Assembly (NCBI GenBank): GCA_964017185.1 | Contig: OZ024883.1 | Coordinates: 43,516,395-43,580,394, forward strand | DNA length: 64,000 bases | Direction of reading: 5' to 3' | Source of the DNA: Rugalucina vietnamica | Taxonomy: Eukaryota > Mollusca > Bivalvia > Lucinida > Lucinidae | Shown here: positions 48,058 through 61,470 of the stretch, in pieces | How positions within the stretch are numbered: the stretch's first letter is position 1 | Layout: each line of letters begins with the position of its first letter | Notes under the pieces: generated by a model | Databases searched by the model: none | What the model saw: the letters and a program-made list of their open reading frames with translations, nothing else | What the model was told of the DNA's origin: nothing | Position numbers and translations under genes: made by a program

Positions 48058-48145
48058 CACTGAAGAGGCTTAAGTAGCCGAAACCGCGGTATGGCCCATC
48101 CTATTTTTCATTAATATGTTCAGTGCTCTTAAAGGATATCATTTT
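48058..48145 (-). repeat. Rep-D fragment, inverted
   Basis: 'cgaaaccgcggtatggccca' and 'aatatgttcagtgctcttaa' are the complement of the 2975-3060 sequence. Confidence 0.7.
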
Positions 48146-48358
48146 TATTTTTATTAAAGCTGACATAGTTAAATTTATTCTACCATTAAAAAGCTAAAAC
48201 AATTTAACTCAATATTTATGGAAGTTGCAATCTTATGATACTGTATCAACATAGAGAAAACACCTTTTATTCAATGTACGTACGAAATATAAGCAACGTC
48301 AGAGGTGCACGTACACACTTTCTTTAGTTTAACTAATGGCCAAATGTATTCCAAAATG

Positions 48359-48530
<172 letters not shown>

Positions 48531-48612
48531 CGCCACAGGACTTATGTAGGTATTTTGGTGTATGTGTGATAAAATTATTTTGTATGCAAGTGTTTGCGTG
48601 TTAAGAAATAAG

Positions 48613-48701
48613 ATGGCGTGCGCTATGAAATTGGATTGTAGTGAGGAAGAGGTGCGCAACGTCAACGTTACTCCTTTGTCATCATCCAACTGCGGTCAGA
48701 G
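48613..48701 (+). CDS. Putative first coding exon of an unidentified plus-strand gene
   Basis: ATG at 48613 in a strong start context (AAGATGGCG) opens 29 codons, 'MACAMKLDCSEEEVRNVNV' and on to 'SSSNCGQ'. It ends at a consensus donor, CAGAG|GTAAGA, leaving two bases. The run of open codons between a good start and a good donor, with acidic and serine-rich composition, suggests a real first exon. No continuing exon was recognised to the right; later exons may lie beyond the window. No family assignment possible. Confidence 0.5.
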
Positions 48702-49605
48702 GTAAGACAGAGATTAAAACGGCTGGAGTTGGGGTTGGGTGACCGTAACATCTTTATTGCCTTGTCACGCTCTGCATGTTCTATTACACGTTGCAGTATC
48801 GCTGTAGGTTATATGGAATATTTGGAATACATACATGTTGTATAATAGAAATATAAAATAAATAAATTCAAAACAATAACTAATCGATATTACGAACTTT
48901 ATATTCTGTTTACAACATGGTTCTTGTTGAATAACCAATGGAAAGGGGCTCAAAAGCACCCAAAAACGTGTTCTATTCTTTCATCAGGTAACACTAAAAT
49001 GCAGCTCTTAGTAGCAATGACTGAATCGAATTCTTAAAAATTACGGTAAATCCGGTCCAAATGTCATTATGACATCAAACTCCAAAGCCCATATGTTCCC
49101 AATAAGCGGACAAGTAGTGCAAAAAGCCAGACAGCAACATCTTGCTCAAAGATATGCATAGGGATAGACTGATCCAGCCTTACGTCATTCTTGTAACCTT
49201 GGGCTGATTTAGTTTGGCAAGGTACCAACAAAAGGCAAAATGATATCAAGAAATATTGAAACAATACTGGTCATCGGAAAAACGGCCATAGGAATGTTAT
49301 ATTAAAGACCGTTCCAACGCGGCACTTCTAATATGGTTCTAATTGTTTTGGGCATCAGCCCAAAACAGTATAGTGGTCAGGTTGTAATGGATCTATTTGC
49401 GTAGTTTTCGTGCCACGAGGTGTACCTAAAATGTGCACTGCATGCTGCTGTTGTTTAAAACTCCTGCCTTAAACGGTGACAAAATCTTAACTTTCACAGG
49501 GGTGTAGAGGCGGTAGCTTGCATGGGTTATGGTCAACCTGTACTATTAACCAACTCGTCCCTAGTCAACTCGTAGTTTTTCGTACCTTGATCTTGCATAC
49601 AATTT
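48702..49605. other. Unassigned DNA, probably intron of the 48613 gene
   Basis: No exon or repeat recognised. Confidence 0.4.
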
Positions 49606-49686
49606 ATTTACCCTTCGCAAGGAGGCTCTTTATGAAACTTGGTTTTGATTGGTCCAGAGGTTTCAGAGAAAATATTTGAATACATT

Positions 49687-49723
<37 letters not shown>

Positions 49724-50060
49724 TAAACAGATGTACGTGGCCCTGAGCAATGGGCAGAGACGCCTGTAAAACTGTTTTATTAAAGCAAATATCATTTGCC
49801 TATTCTCAGCATGGTTTCCTCATTAAAGTATAGTTTAACATTTTTTCATATTCAATGCATAGCCGACCTAAGTGATCATCTCAGTATCATCATTCTTACA
49901 AACTTTGTAGAGCCCCATTCTCAAATGCTTCATGGCGAATTTCCAAATCAGAAGACTTCCGTTCCTTTTAAGATTTTTGAAAGATTTTGCTGTATGTAAT
50001 TATGGAAGCCATTTGGTCATTTGACATCAGTCAATATAAAACAAAAGTTAATATTTCCTT
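49606..50060 (+). repeat. Fragment of the 41.8-43.2 kb element family, left of an insertion
   Basis: Carries 'gaaacttggttttgattggt', 'gccgacctaagt', 'cttcatggcgaatttccaaa' and 'ggaagccatttggtcat' in the family's order. A run of 31 A lies at 49691-49721. The family sequence resumes at 51886, after the TIR element. Confidence 0.65.
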
Positions 50061-51885
<1,825 letters not shown>

Positions 51886-52125
51886 ATATTTCCTTTGCAA
51901 GGAAATACCATAAGGAATGGCTTTCATTGATCATGTAGTTTCAAATAAAAAAGATGTTTGAATATTATGGACATGTGTATGTATATAGCCCCTGGGCAGC
52001 GACATAGAAACACCCCATCAAGCCAATTTATTTCCTCAACATAAAACTACTGTCCATTTGTAGCTACTAGACATACACCAGATTAGCCCAAAACTTGGCT
52101 TCTTCAAGAAGCCAACTTGTTGATT
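51886..52125 (+). repeat. Fragment of the 41.8-43.2 kb element family, right of the insertion
   Basis: Continues 49606-50060 with 'ggctttcattgatca', 'tgtatgtatatagcccctgg' and 'actactgtccatttgtagct'. Confidence 0.65.
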
Positions 52126-52129
52126 TATG

Positions 52130-52335
52130 CATTGGTGTTGAAGTTATGTGCTGATTGCACTTCTAATGTACGTTTTATATATTTAGTTAAGTCCGAGAAA
52201 CTGAGGGGCATCCTATCGGGTAGTGGCTGTTATATTCTCTTTGTATTGATACCTTATTTCAATTTAGTTTTTTGCCGGTTTTTTGGATAGGGACTTTCGT
52301 TTTGATTGCGTAATTTCCTAATAGTTCGGCAGAAC
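52130..52335 (+). repeat. Rep-A, strongly diverged fragment
   Basis: Worn forms of 'gttaagttcgggtaactgag', 'cctattgggaaaatagctg' and the 'tttttggagtgggaatttc' block can be followed in order. Confidence 0.5.
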
Positions 52336-53867
52336 CTTCAGTGGACCTGGATTTGGAGTACATAGAAAATGTTTTTACATATTTGGAAAGCTGAGGTCTT
52401 CTACATTAAGAATCCGGCGGGTGACATCTTGTCACCATTGAGCAATTTGAGAAATTCAAGATGGCATCCAAGATGGCCGCACTTATACTGAAAACAGTAG
52501 TTTCCATGGAAATAATCATATTTTGAGAGACTTTTAAATATGGGATCACTTGTATTTGAATGCTGAATCAATTGTATATTGAAATTAGTGCAAGAAAACA
52601 GACATTGTATGGAGAGCATCCAAGATGGCCACCAGAATTAAGGAAAATTACATTTTTGAAAAGAGGTGATTTCAAGACTAATGAATTTTTTAAACCAAAC
52701 AGTTTGGTAGCATTTTTTAACATTTAAGACTCCGATGGATGTCATCTCATCACCGTTTAACACTTTGAAAAATTCAAGATGGCATTCAGAATGGTTGCTC
52801 GTATACGGAGAACAGCGATTGCCATATAAAAATCGTGTTTTGGCAGATGTAAGAACTGAAATTACTCACATTTAAAGTCTGAACTAGTCTGTGTACATTG
52901 AAACCAGTTCAAAAATTCACAAAGCATGGAGATCATCTAAAATGGCCGCCAGAATAAAGGAAATTGCAATATTGAAAAGTGCTGATATTGAAACTAAAGA
53001 ATTTCTCAAACCAATTAGTAAGGTGGCAATTTTTGTTAACATCAGTCACAGAATAAGTCCGAATAGATACAAGTATTTTTGAAATCTGTATTGACTTATG
53101 GACATCATTTGAAATATTTAATATGTTAATGACTCCTGCAGATTAAAATGCCAGTAAGACAAACGCAATATCAGTGCTTTATATGCTAATTACTCCATAA
53201 TTTGAAACTGTTCTGAAAATATCTGTTTTTGCTCAAAACTATGATACATATATGGTTTCCCATTCCCTTTATTGTTTTTAAGACATCGGTGAATCAGAAA
53301 CCACAGAACAGAAAACATTTACCCTACGATATGGCATTCTGTGTCCGATAGTTTTAATAGACCACCTTTAAAGTTTACAGCTGTTAACTCTTACAAAAAT
53401 TCTATTAACCCATACGTAATTGGCAGCCATTTATTAGAAACATTCATACATATAAAATAGGAACATAATTGATGATTGCATTTATATACGTAGTCGTTTC
53501 AGTCATAAGGGGCCATAATGCTCAGTGGCAGGGCTATAAGTCAGAATTTAGAACATTATCAACATTTAAATATCAATTTGCAATGTTTTATTTTTCTTAA
53601 GAAAATGTGCTGTCAACCACTCTGCTGAAAGTACTTGTACTTGAACCAATTAAAAGTTTACCCTTTTCTTGCCCAAGAAGGTCTTAAACTAGAACAACTT
53701 TGGAAGAAAATAATATTTGGCAACTTTTCTCTTAAGCTTTGTTTGTAGATCATTATCATGAAGTAAAGGTCAACTTGATTCATTTTGTCATGAAGACTTT
53801 GGAGTATGACTTACGAAGACCCAGTGTTTGACCCCCACGCATGTAGGTTTCAGTCCATGCAGCCTAT

Positions 53868-54535
53868 GGTCAGTCTTCTCTCACTAATGAGAAAGACCAT
53901 CGTTATTTCTTGAATAAGGTTCATGTGTGTTGGGGAGTTCTTTGAAGGCTGACTAGGCCAATTCTAGCTCTAAACTGTCGGTTGCAAGAAGAGCAAGTCA
54001 ATGTCGTGGAACCTGCTGGTGGCCCATTGGTCTTGACTTTGCATTCTCTACGCTTTTTTTTTTTCAGCTTCACAGATTCTCTTTTTTTCACAGAGAGCTG
54101 ATCCTTCGTTTATGAGACCTCGTCACTGATCGCTCCTATGTAGTCTGTTCCCAATAAAACCTTGATATTTTGAAATCCTTTAGAGAGGCTTTGAAAGTGT
54201 CTTTCTAGCGATTCTTCTGGCCAGCTTGAGAGCGATTTCCCTCCTGTTCTTCATAAAAAAACTCTTTGGAAGTCGCACATCAGGTATTCGTATAACATGG
54301 CCAGTCCACCTTAGCTGTGCTAGCTTTAAGACTGTATGCATGCTTTGCATCCCTGCTTTGTTCAGGACCTCTGTGTCTGGAATTTTGTCTTGCCACTTGA
54401 TATTTAACAGCTCTTCTAACAGCTTATGTGGAAATGGTGAAGTCTCTTTGCATGACGTCCCGGTCTCACATGCATACAAGAGGGTTGGCAGAACCACAGC
54501 CTTGTAGACTTTCAGCTTGGTGTCAAGCTTGATTT
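53868..54535 (-). mobile_element. LINE-B, truncated non-LTR retrotransposon (same family as A and C)
   Basis: The minus strand reads '[16 protein letters not shown]', '[20 protein letters not shown]' and 'LAQLRWTGHVIRIPDVRLPK', then the C-terminal region and the finger segment, ending at 'attagtgagag' near 53880. Only the RT C-terminus and 3' end remain, with several frame breaks. It lies within the inverted-repeat element. Confidence 0.85.
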
Positions 54536-55129
54536 CAACTTATAATATTTGAATGTATACCATTTAGTAGTCCATGCATATTTTCTAGACCAATGATACA
54601 TGAAAGTGTGTATATAGATTGTTTGTCAGTAGAACCCACTGTTCTACAATTAAAAGAGATAGTGTATATATATTCTTCTGAATGAGCTACATTGGTGCCA
54701 ATGTTTATTCAATTTGTTTATTAAATTCATGAGCCCACTTGTGCAATATGCACCAATGATCAATGGACTGCCATAATAAGATGAGTATCTCATCGCTTTA
54801 TGGGATAATACAGAGGCTCCTAAAGGATAATGCATGTGCTACCAATTTATGGGCCCTTATTACCTGTACAGTAAAACTGTCCCCCCTGCAATATTGAGTT
54901 TTCGTTCACTTCGTACCCTTCTGTAGTATTATGCATGTAGCACAAAAGGAAATATATTCCCCGTCATTTTAGGTTGTGACAGAAATATGGGCTGTTTGTG
55001 TTTTCAGATAAAACTAACTGACAAGCCTTTTGATAACTGGTCTGAACCAGCCCGTGAAAAGTGGTTTATACAAATGAAAAAAAAACTGAGATCCTTAAAA
55101 AGCATTTATATTTATAAGCATGAGTTGTT

Positions 55130-55262
55130 GTAGTTTTAGTATGTTTTGGATGACATGGCATCCCGATGTTGGATAAAATTTGCATAAAATGGAGGTAAAA
55201 TACCTACATGGCAATATCGGGTGACTTTGGCGTAAAGCAACAAAACAAACAAACAAACAAAC
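55130..55262. repeat. SINE-like 3' end
   Basis: 'gactttggcgtaaagcaaca' followed by (AAAC)n resembles the tail of the SINE at 15772. No head seen. Confidence 0.5.
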
Positions 55263-56112
55263 CACAAATTGTAAAAATATTCTTTGATGTGGTGGCATTC
55301 TTAGATGCACTCCTCACATGGTATTAATTGAACTGAATTCAGGTGTTAAATATGCAAAAACATGAATATTTGATTGGTAATTACTTTTGACATATATGAG
55401 CAGCCATCTTGAATGCCATCTGGAATGCCATCTTGAATTTCTTAATTTGCTCAATGGTGACAAGATGCCATCCACTGGATCCATAAACATTTTCAAAATT
55501 GCAACCATGTTGTTTTGTTTGAAAAATTTGGATTTTTGAAGGCACCACTTTCAAATACTGTTTTTCCTTACTTTTGGCAGCCATCTTTGATGCCCCCTTT
55601 ACAGCGTATATTTTCTTGCACTCATTTTAATGTACAATTAATTCAGTTTTTAAATACAAGTGATTTCATGCCTAAAAGTCTGTCAAAACATGATTATTTC
55701 AAAGGCAAATAGCATTTTCTGTATATAGGCAGCCATCTTGGATGCCATCTTGAATTTCTCAAATTGCTCAATGGTGACAAGATGTCACCCATCGGATTCC
55801 TAATGTAGAAGACCTCAGCTTTCCAAATATGTAAAAACATTTTCTATGTACTTTAAATCCAGGTCCACCTCAAATATCCCAAATGGCTACAGGACTATAA
55901 TCATTGCTTACCTTGACCGATTTGTTGGGCGTGTATCATCACTTCGTGTTTATACTCAAAAGAACAGGTAGTAAGTTTGACATGGCTGTACATATTTTAA
56001 GCTGCTGCACGTTTATAACTTAAGGATATGATTACTTAGCCTTTTAACGTAGTAAAACCTTTCTTATTTGCCAAAAGGCATCAATGACCGCCTAATAAAA
56101 TCGAGACTTCCT

Positions 56113-56757
56113 GTCAGGCAATAAACATGCAACTGTATTGTCAGTGCCTATGATGACCAATCTAGATGAATTTAAAGACAAGTTCTATAATAATGACTTA
56201 GACTACGATATTTTTGCAACACCCCGTGCAGACAAGTTTATCCTTCTTGGTGACTTTAACGAAAGAGTTGTTACATACCTCCATACCTGGAAAGGAGTTA
56301 TAGGTCCAGAAGCTGTTGGAAAGTGCTACAGCAATGGCCTCTTGCTTCTAAGGAAGTGTGCTGAATATGATAATTTAACCACATACACAGTCTTCCGTCT
56401 ACCTAATGGAAACAGAACATCCTGGATGCATCCCCTTTCCAAAAAAAAACTAGCAACTCATAGACTGTCACAATGCGGAAAACAGCGGGCAGGATGTCAG
56501 AGTGACAAAAACGATGCGTGGTGCAGACTGCTGGACGGATCATAGACTGGTTGTCATCAAATTCAACCTAATAATCTAGCCTGCGAGACGACTCCAAGGC
56601 AAGAAAGCTCCTAAGAGACTTGATGTCTCAAAGCTGAATCAAGACAGCATGATACAAGCTTCCTTAACAGACATTTGTAACCAGTTGGATCATTCTCAGA
56701 TCAGAAGACCACGAAGAAAACTGGGGGGGGGGGGAGTCTTCCATGAAGCGGTTCATT
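56113..56757 (+). mobile_element. LINE-C, endonuclease part
   Basis: Encodes the endonuclease-phosphatase fold of the same LINE family: 'MSVPMMTNLDEFKDKFYNND', then 'PRADKFILLGDFNERV' with the catalytic GDFN motif, 'GKCYSNGLLLLRKCAEYDNL' and 'RTSWMHP'. Reading then breaks up and reaches a remnant of the EENWxVFHE segment near 56725-56755, where other repeats intervene. The RT resumes at about 58262. Confidence 0.85.
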
Positions 56758-56764
56758 TTAAGCT

Positions 56765-56812
56765 GCAACATACATAAGGCGCCAACAGCACAAAAAATTT
56801 CAAAGCCATTTA
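56765..56812 (-). repeat. Rep-A scrap, inverted
   Basis: 'aacatacataaggcgccaac' followed by 'agcacaaaa' is the complement of the 'ctgttggcgccttatgta' block. Confidence 0.6.
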
Positions 56813-56823
56813 ACACAATTGTG

Positions 56824-58062
56824 TTTGATAACTATGATGCCTTCTTTAATTGCACGCCGGTTGGTCGGGCGTCAGACTCTATAATGGCTCCGATTTAAAG
56901 CTATTCATTTTAGTTGGGTGAGGCCGGGGCTTTTTGTCTCTTGTGTCAACGGGGTTCAACTGGTGTTTTCCTTTTGCTCCTGATTTTCAGTAAGTCATAA
57001 GGCACCCAGGGGTCTGCATCGTCGGGCAGCTTACTTAATCTCTGAGTCCTCGTTTTATTCACCATGATGGTTTCATGATTTATTTTTGTCCTTGATGATC
57101 CACTGTCTAGTTAGAGATTGATCACGAGGACCGAACAACTAACTAAATGTTTTAAATCACTGCAGAAGATGAGGGTGAAGTTAGGGCCCTGTAAAACAGG
57201 TTTAAACCCTAGTTGCTTTTCATTATTGGTCGTTTTAATGAGATACTTCTGTTGGATTTTTATATGCTTTATGTTTTGGTGTTGAATTTTGTAGTGTTTG
57301 AACTTCATGTACGTTTTCATATTTTAAGTTAAATTCGGGTAAATGAGTGGCCACCTATTTGGAAATAGAGGCTTAAAGAAAGGTACAAGTAGGCAACGAT
57401 CAGGAAAAGGCGCAATCAGAAGATGATTCCCACTCCAAAAACCGAGGTGGGAAAAAACTAAATTGACAATCAGGTACTTATAATTACCATGAAAACACAT
57501 CGTAAGCCGAATGAGCAGCTATTTTCCCAATAGGTGGCCACTTAGTTACCTAAACTTAACTAAAATATGATAACATACATAAGGTACCAACAGCACAAAA
57601 CATTTTTAAACACCAAGGCATAAAACAAAAAGAACCACCACAGAAGTATCGCCTTGGAACGATCAGTAATATAAATTACTGGCGGGCTTAAACCGGTTTT
57701 ACAGGTACCCTCAGTTTCTGCAGTGGTCCACAACATTTAGTTAGTTGTTCGATCCTCATGATCAATCTCTAACTAGTCAATGAATCATCATTGACAAACA
57801 AATAAATCATGATAAAATCCATGTTGAATCAAAGACGAGGGCTCACAGTTTAAGTAAGCTGCCCGACGGTGGAGATCCCTGGGCGCCCAATAGCATACTA
57901 ACTCCAGAGCATAAAAAACACCAGTTGAACCCCGGAGAGCCAAGCAACAGACAAGAAGATCCGGCCCAAACTAGCTAAAATGAACAGCTTTATGTCGGGG
58001 CCATCATAGAGTCTGACGCCCGACCCACAGGCGTGCAATTAAAGAAGACAACATAGTTATCA
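56824..58062. mobile_element. Rep-A head-to-head (palindromic) element, 1.24 kb
   Basis: The ends 'ttgataactatgatgccttc' and 'gaagacaacatagttatcaa' are inverted, as are the next words ('tttaattgcacgcc', 'cgggcgtcagactcta'). The left arm runs in plus sense to about 57368. The right arm, from 57379 to 58062, is the complement of a nearly complete Rep-A. The centre is at about 57370. This gives the outer ends of the family, which the single copies lack. Confidence 0.85.
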
Positions 58063-58194
58063 ACCATGACTGGGCTATAAACTAAGCATGCAGACTGTCG
58101 CATAACATTTCAGTAATATCCTCCACTGTCTGTAACGCGCAATGATTTTTCTGAATTGAAAAGAAAAATCATTCCTTCTTATAAGTTTCCTTCC

Positions 58195-58258
58195 TATAAG
58201 TGGAGTGTGAATTTCTTTCTGTTTGTGCCTTTTTCCTGATCATTGCCTACTTGTATTG
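58195..58258 (+). repeat. Rep-A 3' end scrap
   Basis: 'gtgaatttctttctgttt' and 'cctgatcattgcctacttgt' match the 3' end of the family. LINE-C resumes directly after. Confidence 0.65.
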
Positions 58259-58261
58259 TAT

Positions 58262-60262
58262 GGTCCAAAGCGCACTTAAGCCACCACATTGCTCAGTGCA
58301 GATGGAAACACTCTTCTGACAGATAAAGAGGCTATCTTGAAAAGGTGGGCAGATTACTTCAAAAGTGTGCTGCATCGACCATCAAGCATCAATGAGAATG
58401 CAGTCGACAGACCTCCACAGATATAGTGCAATGTTCTGTTAGATTAATTTCCAACCGTCGTAGAAACAAGAAAGTAGTTCATCATCTGTCATCTGGCAAA
58501 GCTCCAGATGCAGATGCAGTACCTACCGAGGTCTTAGGGCTTGGGGACTACTCATGACAGACCCACGGTTATCCAACAAATATTTAAGGATGGATCCATA
58601 ATACACCTATATAAGCGGACAGGGAACCCTCAAGTCTGTGTCAACCACAGATGCATTCCCCTCTTATCAATTACTGAGAAGATACTGACAAACATTCTGT
58701 TGAATCGTCCGAATGTTTATTTTGATCAGACCGTACTTATCCCAGAAAGTCAATGTAGATTCAGAAAAGACAGAAGGACAACAGACATGATCTTCACATC
58801 AAGACAGCTTCAGGAAAAATGCAAAAACAGATTCTAGATCTATACATGACATTTGTCGACCTCGGAAAAGCTTTTGACAGATAGCTGTGATGGACTCTGG
58901 AAAATCCATTGCCAAGTTTGGCTGTCCACCCAGATTCATATCAAGGGTGCGGCAATTTCATTATGACATTCAGGCACGTGTGCAAAATGATGGGGACTAG
59001 TCTCTGGACCCTTTGAGGTAAAGAATGGGGTAAACAAAGTTATGGTACCAACACTGTTCAGCATGATGTTTCATACCATGAGTATGGATGTTTTTCATGA
59101 CAGTGACACTGGTTGTCCAATCAGGTACCGTTTTGATGGCAATATATTGAACCTTAGAAGGTTGCAAGCCAAAACTAAGGTGCAGACTGATGTGCTAGAA
59201 AAGCTCCTCTATGTAGATGATATGTATAAGAATGCCTACTCAGAGGCAAAATTGCAAAGAGACATTGATCAAGTCGCACAATTATATGATAACTATGAAC
59301 TCACAATCAGCACAAAAAGACAGAGGTTGTACACCAACCAGCACCTGGAAAACCGTACAATGAACCAACTATCATTGTGAATGGACAAAAACTGAAAGTT
59401 GTTGATAAGTTCACCTACCTGGGAAGCTCTCTTTGCAGAGCAGTGCATATTCATGATAAGGTAACTGCCAGAATTGCAAAAGGAAGTGTGGCATCTCCGC
59501 CTTTGCTATGCAGTATTACGTAGAAGAAACAATAGATAAGAACAATATAAATGGGTGGGAGCGAAATGGAATCAAGCGTGACACCAAGCTGAAAGACTAC
59601 AAGGCTGTGGTACTGCCAACCCTCTTTTTTGCATGTGAGACCTGGACATTATATCTAGGTAATTTAAAGAGGCTTGACCATTTCCATTTAAGCCGTTTAA
59701 GAAAGCTATTAAAATCAAGTGGAAAGACAAGATTCTAGACACAAAGGTTCTGATGAAAACATGGATGCAAAGCAGGCATGCCGCCTTAAAGCTATCACAG
59801 CTAAGATGGGATTGACATGACATGTTATAAGAATGCCTGATTATGGACGTCCAAAGACAGTTTTCTATGGAGAAATGCATGAGTGAAAATACTCTCACGC
59901 TGGCCAGATGAAACGCTACAAAGACACCCTCAAAGCCTCTCTGAAGGACTTTCACATACCAAAGGGGTATTTAGAACAGACTGCACAGGAGCGATCAAAG
60001 TAGCGAGGTCGCATCGATTAAGGAGCAGCTCTCTATGAAGGAAGAGCATCTGTGAAGCTGAAAGAAAGTACAGAGCAGCGAACGCAAAGCCAGTAACAAT
60101 GAGCCACCAGCAGATTCCATGACGATGGCTTGCTCTACTTGCAACTGGCGGTTTAGAGCTAGGATTAGCCTAGTCAGCCAGCAAAAAAATCATCTACACA
60201 CATAACCTTATTCATGAAATAATGATGATCTTTCTCATTAGTGAGAGACGAACGACTATAAC
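58262..60262 (+). mobile_element. LINE-C, reverse transcriptase part and 3' end
   Basis: Encodes most of the RT over broken frames: 'SSGKAPDADAVPTEV', 'FKDGSIIHLYKRTGNPQVC', 'LIPESQCRFRKDRRTTDMIF', 'APTLFS'-type motif near 59040, the active-site box LYVDDM near 59209, 'LDTKLK'-like segment, and 'VLPTLFFACETWTLY'. The C-terminal finger near 60133-60190 has lost a histidine. The 3' end is 'attagtgagagacgaacgac' (60239-60258). Many breaks: inactive. A foreign 56-bp patch lies at 59494-59549. Confidence 0.85.
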
Positions 60263-60767
60263 CCAAATATTCAGATTGACATACCATATTTCGGTATGTC
60301 TTTGGGATCGTCTCTGCATGGAGAGAGATTGATAAGGTAATTCATTTGCAAAGTCTATTTGGTATTTATTTATCTTTACAACGTAAGGATTCTTAATATC
60401 GGCCTAAGAAAGGTGGTTCGTAGTTAGTTCCTTTCTTAAGCCACTTAACTTATAAAAGTCACCTCTTCTGACTCAATAAATACCGCGCTACAGTTTTGTT
60501 TAACGAACAAAAAAGCGCGCTAGTGACGTCAGTTGTACTGACCTTTTGTTTCGTCATTCTCCGCCTTTGTTATGCAGCATAACGTAGAAGAAACAATGGA
60601 CAAGAACAATATATGTTACCAACAAAACGTACTTGCATGGATGGCTAATTTTGAGGAGTCCTTCTGTGAAGTGATTACTGAGCTGATGACTAAATAAGCA
60701 AAACGGCCGAAAGCTGATCTTACCTTAGGCGATTTTTCGCGACATTTCTGCAGTTTCGTTGCATAAT
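60263..60767 (+). other. Non-LINE DNA with a 33-codon ORF
   Basis: After the LINE end comes a small hairpin (GACATACC/GGTATGTC, about 60277-60299). At 60596-60697 a 33-codon frame opens with MDKNNICYQQNVLAWMANF and contains 'EESFCEVITELMTK'. Its upstream sequence (60558-60613) is the near-copy of the patch inside LINE-C. It may be the start of an unrecognised mobile element gene. Confidence 0.35.
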
Positions 60768-61192
60768 AAAGAAAATAACAACACAATGACAACAATTAAC
60801 GGGTTTAACACGCTAGGCTTAGTAAACTGATGAAATGTGTTTACATTGTACCTCGCTCGGTAGAACCTCGTCATTTCATCAGTTTACTAGTACTAGCATG
60901 TTAAACCCGTTTTATTTCCATCATGTGATAGTTATGTATATACTAATCATTTTAACATATTTTTATTGTTACCCTCGGGAGAAAATAACAACACAATGAC
61001 AACAATTAACGGGTTTTACACGCTAGGATTAGTAAACTAATGAAATGTGTTTATATTGTACCTCGCTCGGTAGAACCTCGTCATTGCATCAGTTTACTAG
61101 TACTAGCATGTTAAACCCGTTTTATTTCCGTCATGGGATAGCTATGTATATACTAATCATCTTAACATATTTTTATTGTTACCCTAGGGAGA
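60768..61192. repeat. Foldback unit of ~212 bp, tandemly duplicated
   Basis: Two nearly identical copies (about 60768-60982 and 60983-61192). Each contains an inverted repeat from ACGGGTTTAACACGCTAG to its complement CTAGCATGTTAAACCCGT, with 'gtaaactgatgaaatg' in the arms and 'acctcgctcggtagaacctc' in the loop. A hairpin MITE duplicated head to tail. Confidence 0.85.
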
Positions 61193-61224
61193 CAGTGAGA
61201 GTGGACTCACTCTAATAAGTAGTC

Positions 61225-61470
61225 CCAGATGGATCCATATATGAGACGCCGCACCAGAAAACCAACAATCTGCATATGCGAAACCAAAGGCACAGATCTC
61301 AGCCGGGTAGTGACTAAGCGCCTTTGCTTTCGCTACACAACCCCTCTTTTTGTTCTTAAATCAAAACTTTCAAGCCCCAAGCCTGCTTCTGCAACTGTAC
61401 AGGCTGGTTTGTTTGGAACCTGGTCGGAGACTAAATTGTTTGTTTTCTCACGCGAATGCTTAATTATAAC
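61225..61470. repeat. ENKDADQLR-type palindromic repeat, copy 3
   Basis: The plus frame reads 'RTRKPTICICETKGTDLSR', then 'TKRLCFRYT'. The ends GCCGCACCAGAAAACC and GTTTTCTCACGCGAATGC are inverse-like. More worn than the copy at 40782. Confidence 0.75.

Larger units (their letters stand above)
52341..55868. mobile_element. 3.5-kb element with long inverted repeats, hosting LINE-B
   Basis: The left end GTGGACCTGGATTTGGAGTA and the right end (complement GTGGACCTGGATTTAAAGTA) are inverted repeats. The arms stay similar for several hundred bases: 52341-52680 against 55565-55868, and a further related module at 52740-53000 against 55380-55480. The arms carry 'gacatcttgtcaccattgag' and 'caagatggc' words. 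No transposase. LINE-B lies inside at 53868-54535. Confidence 0.8.
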
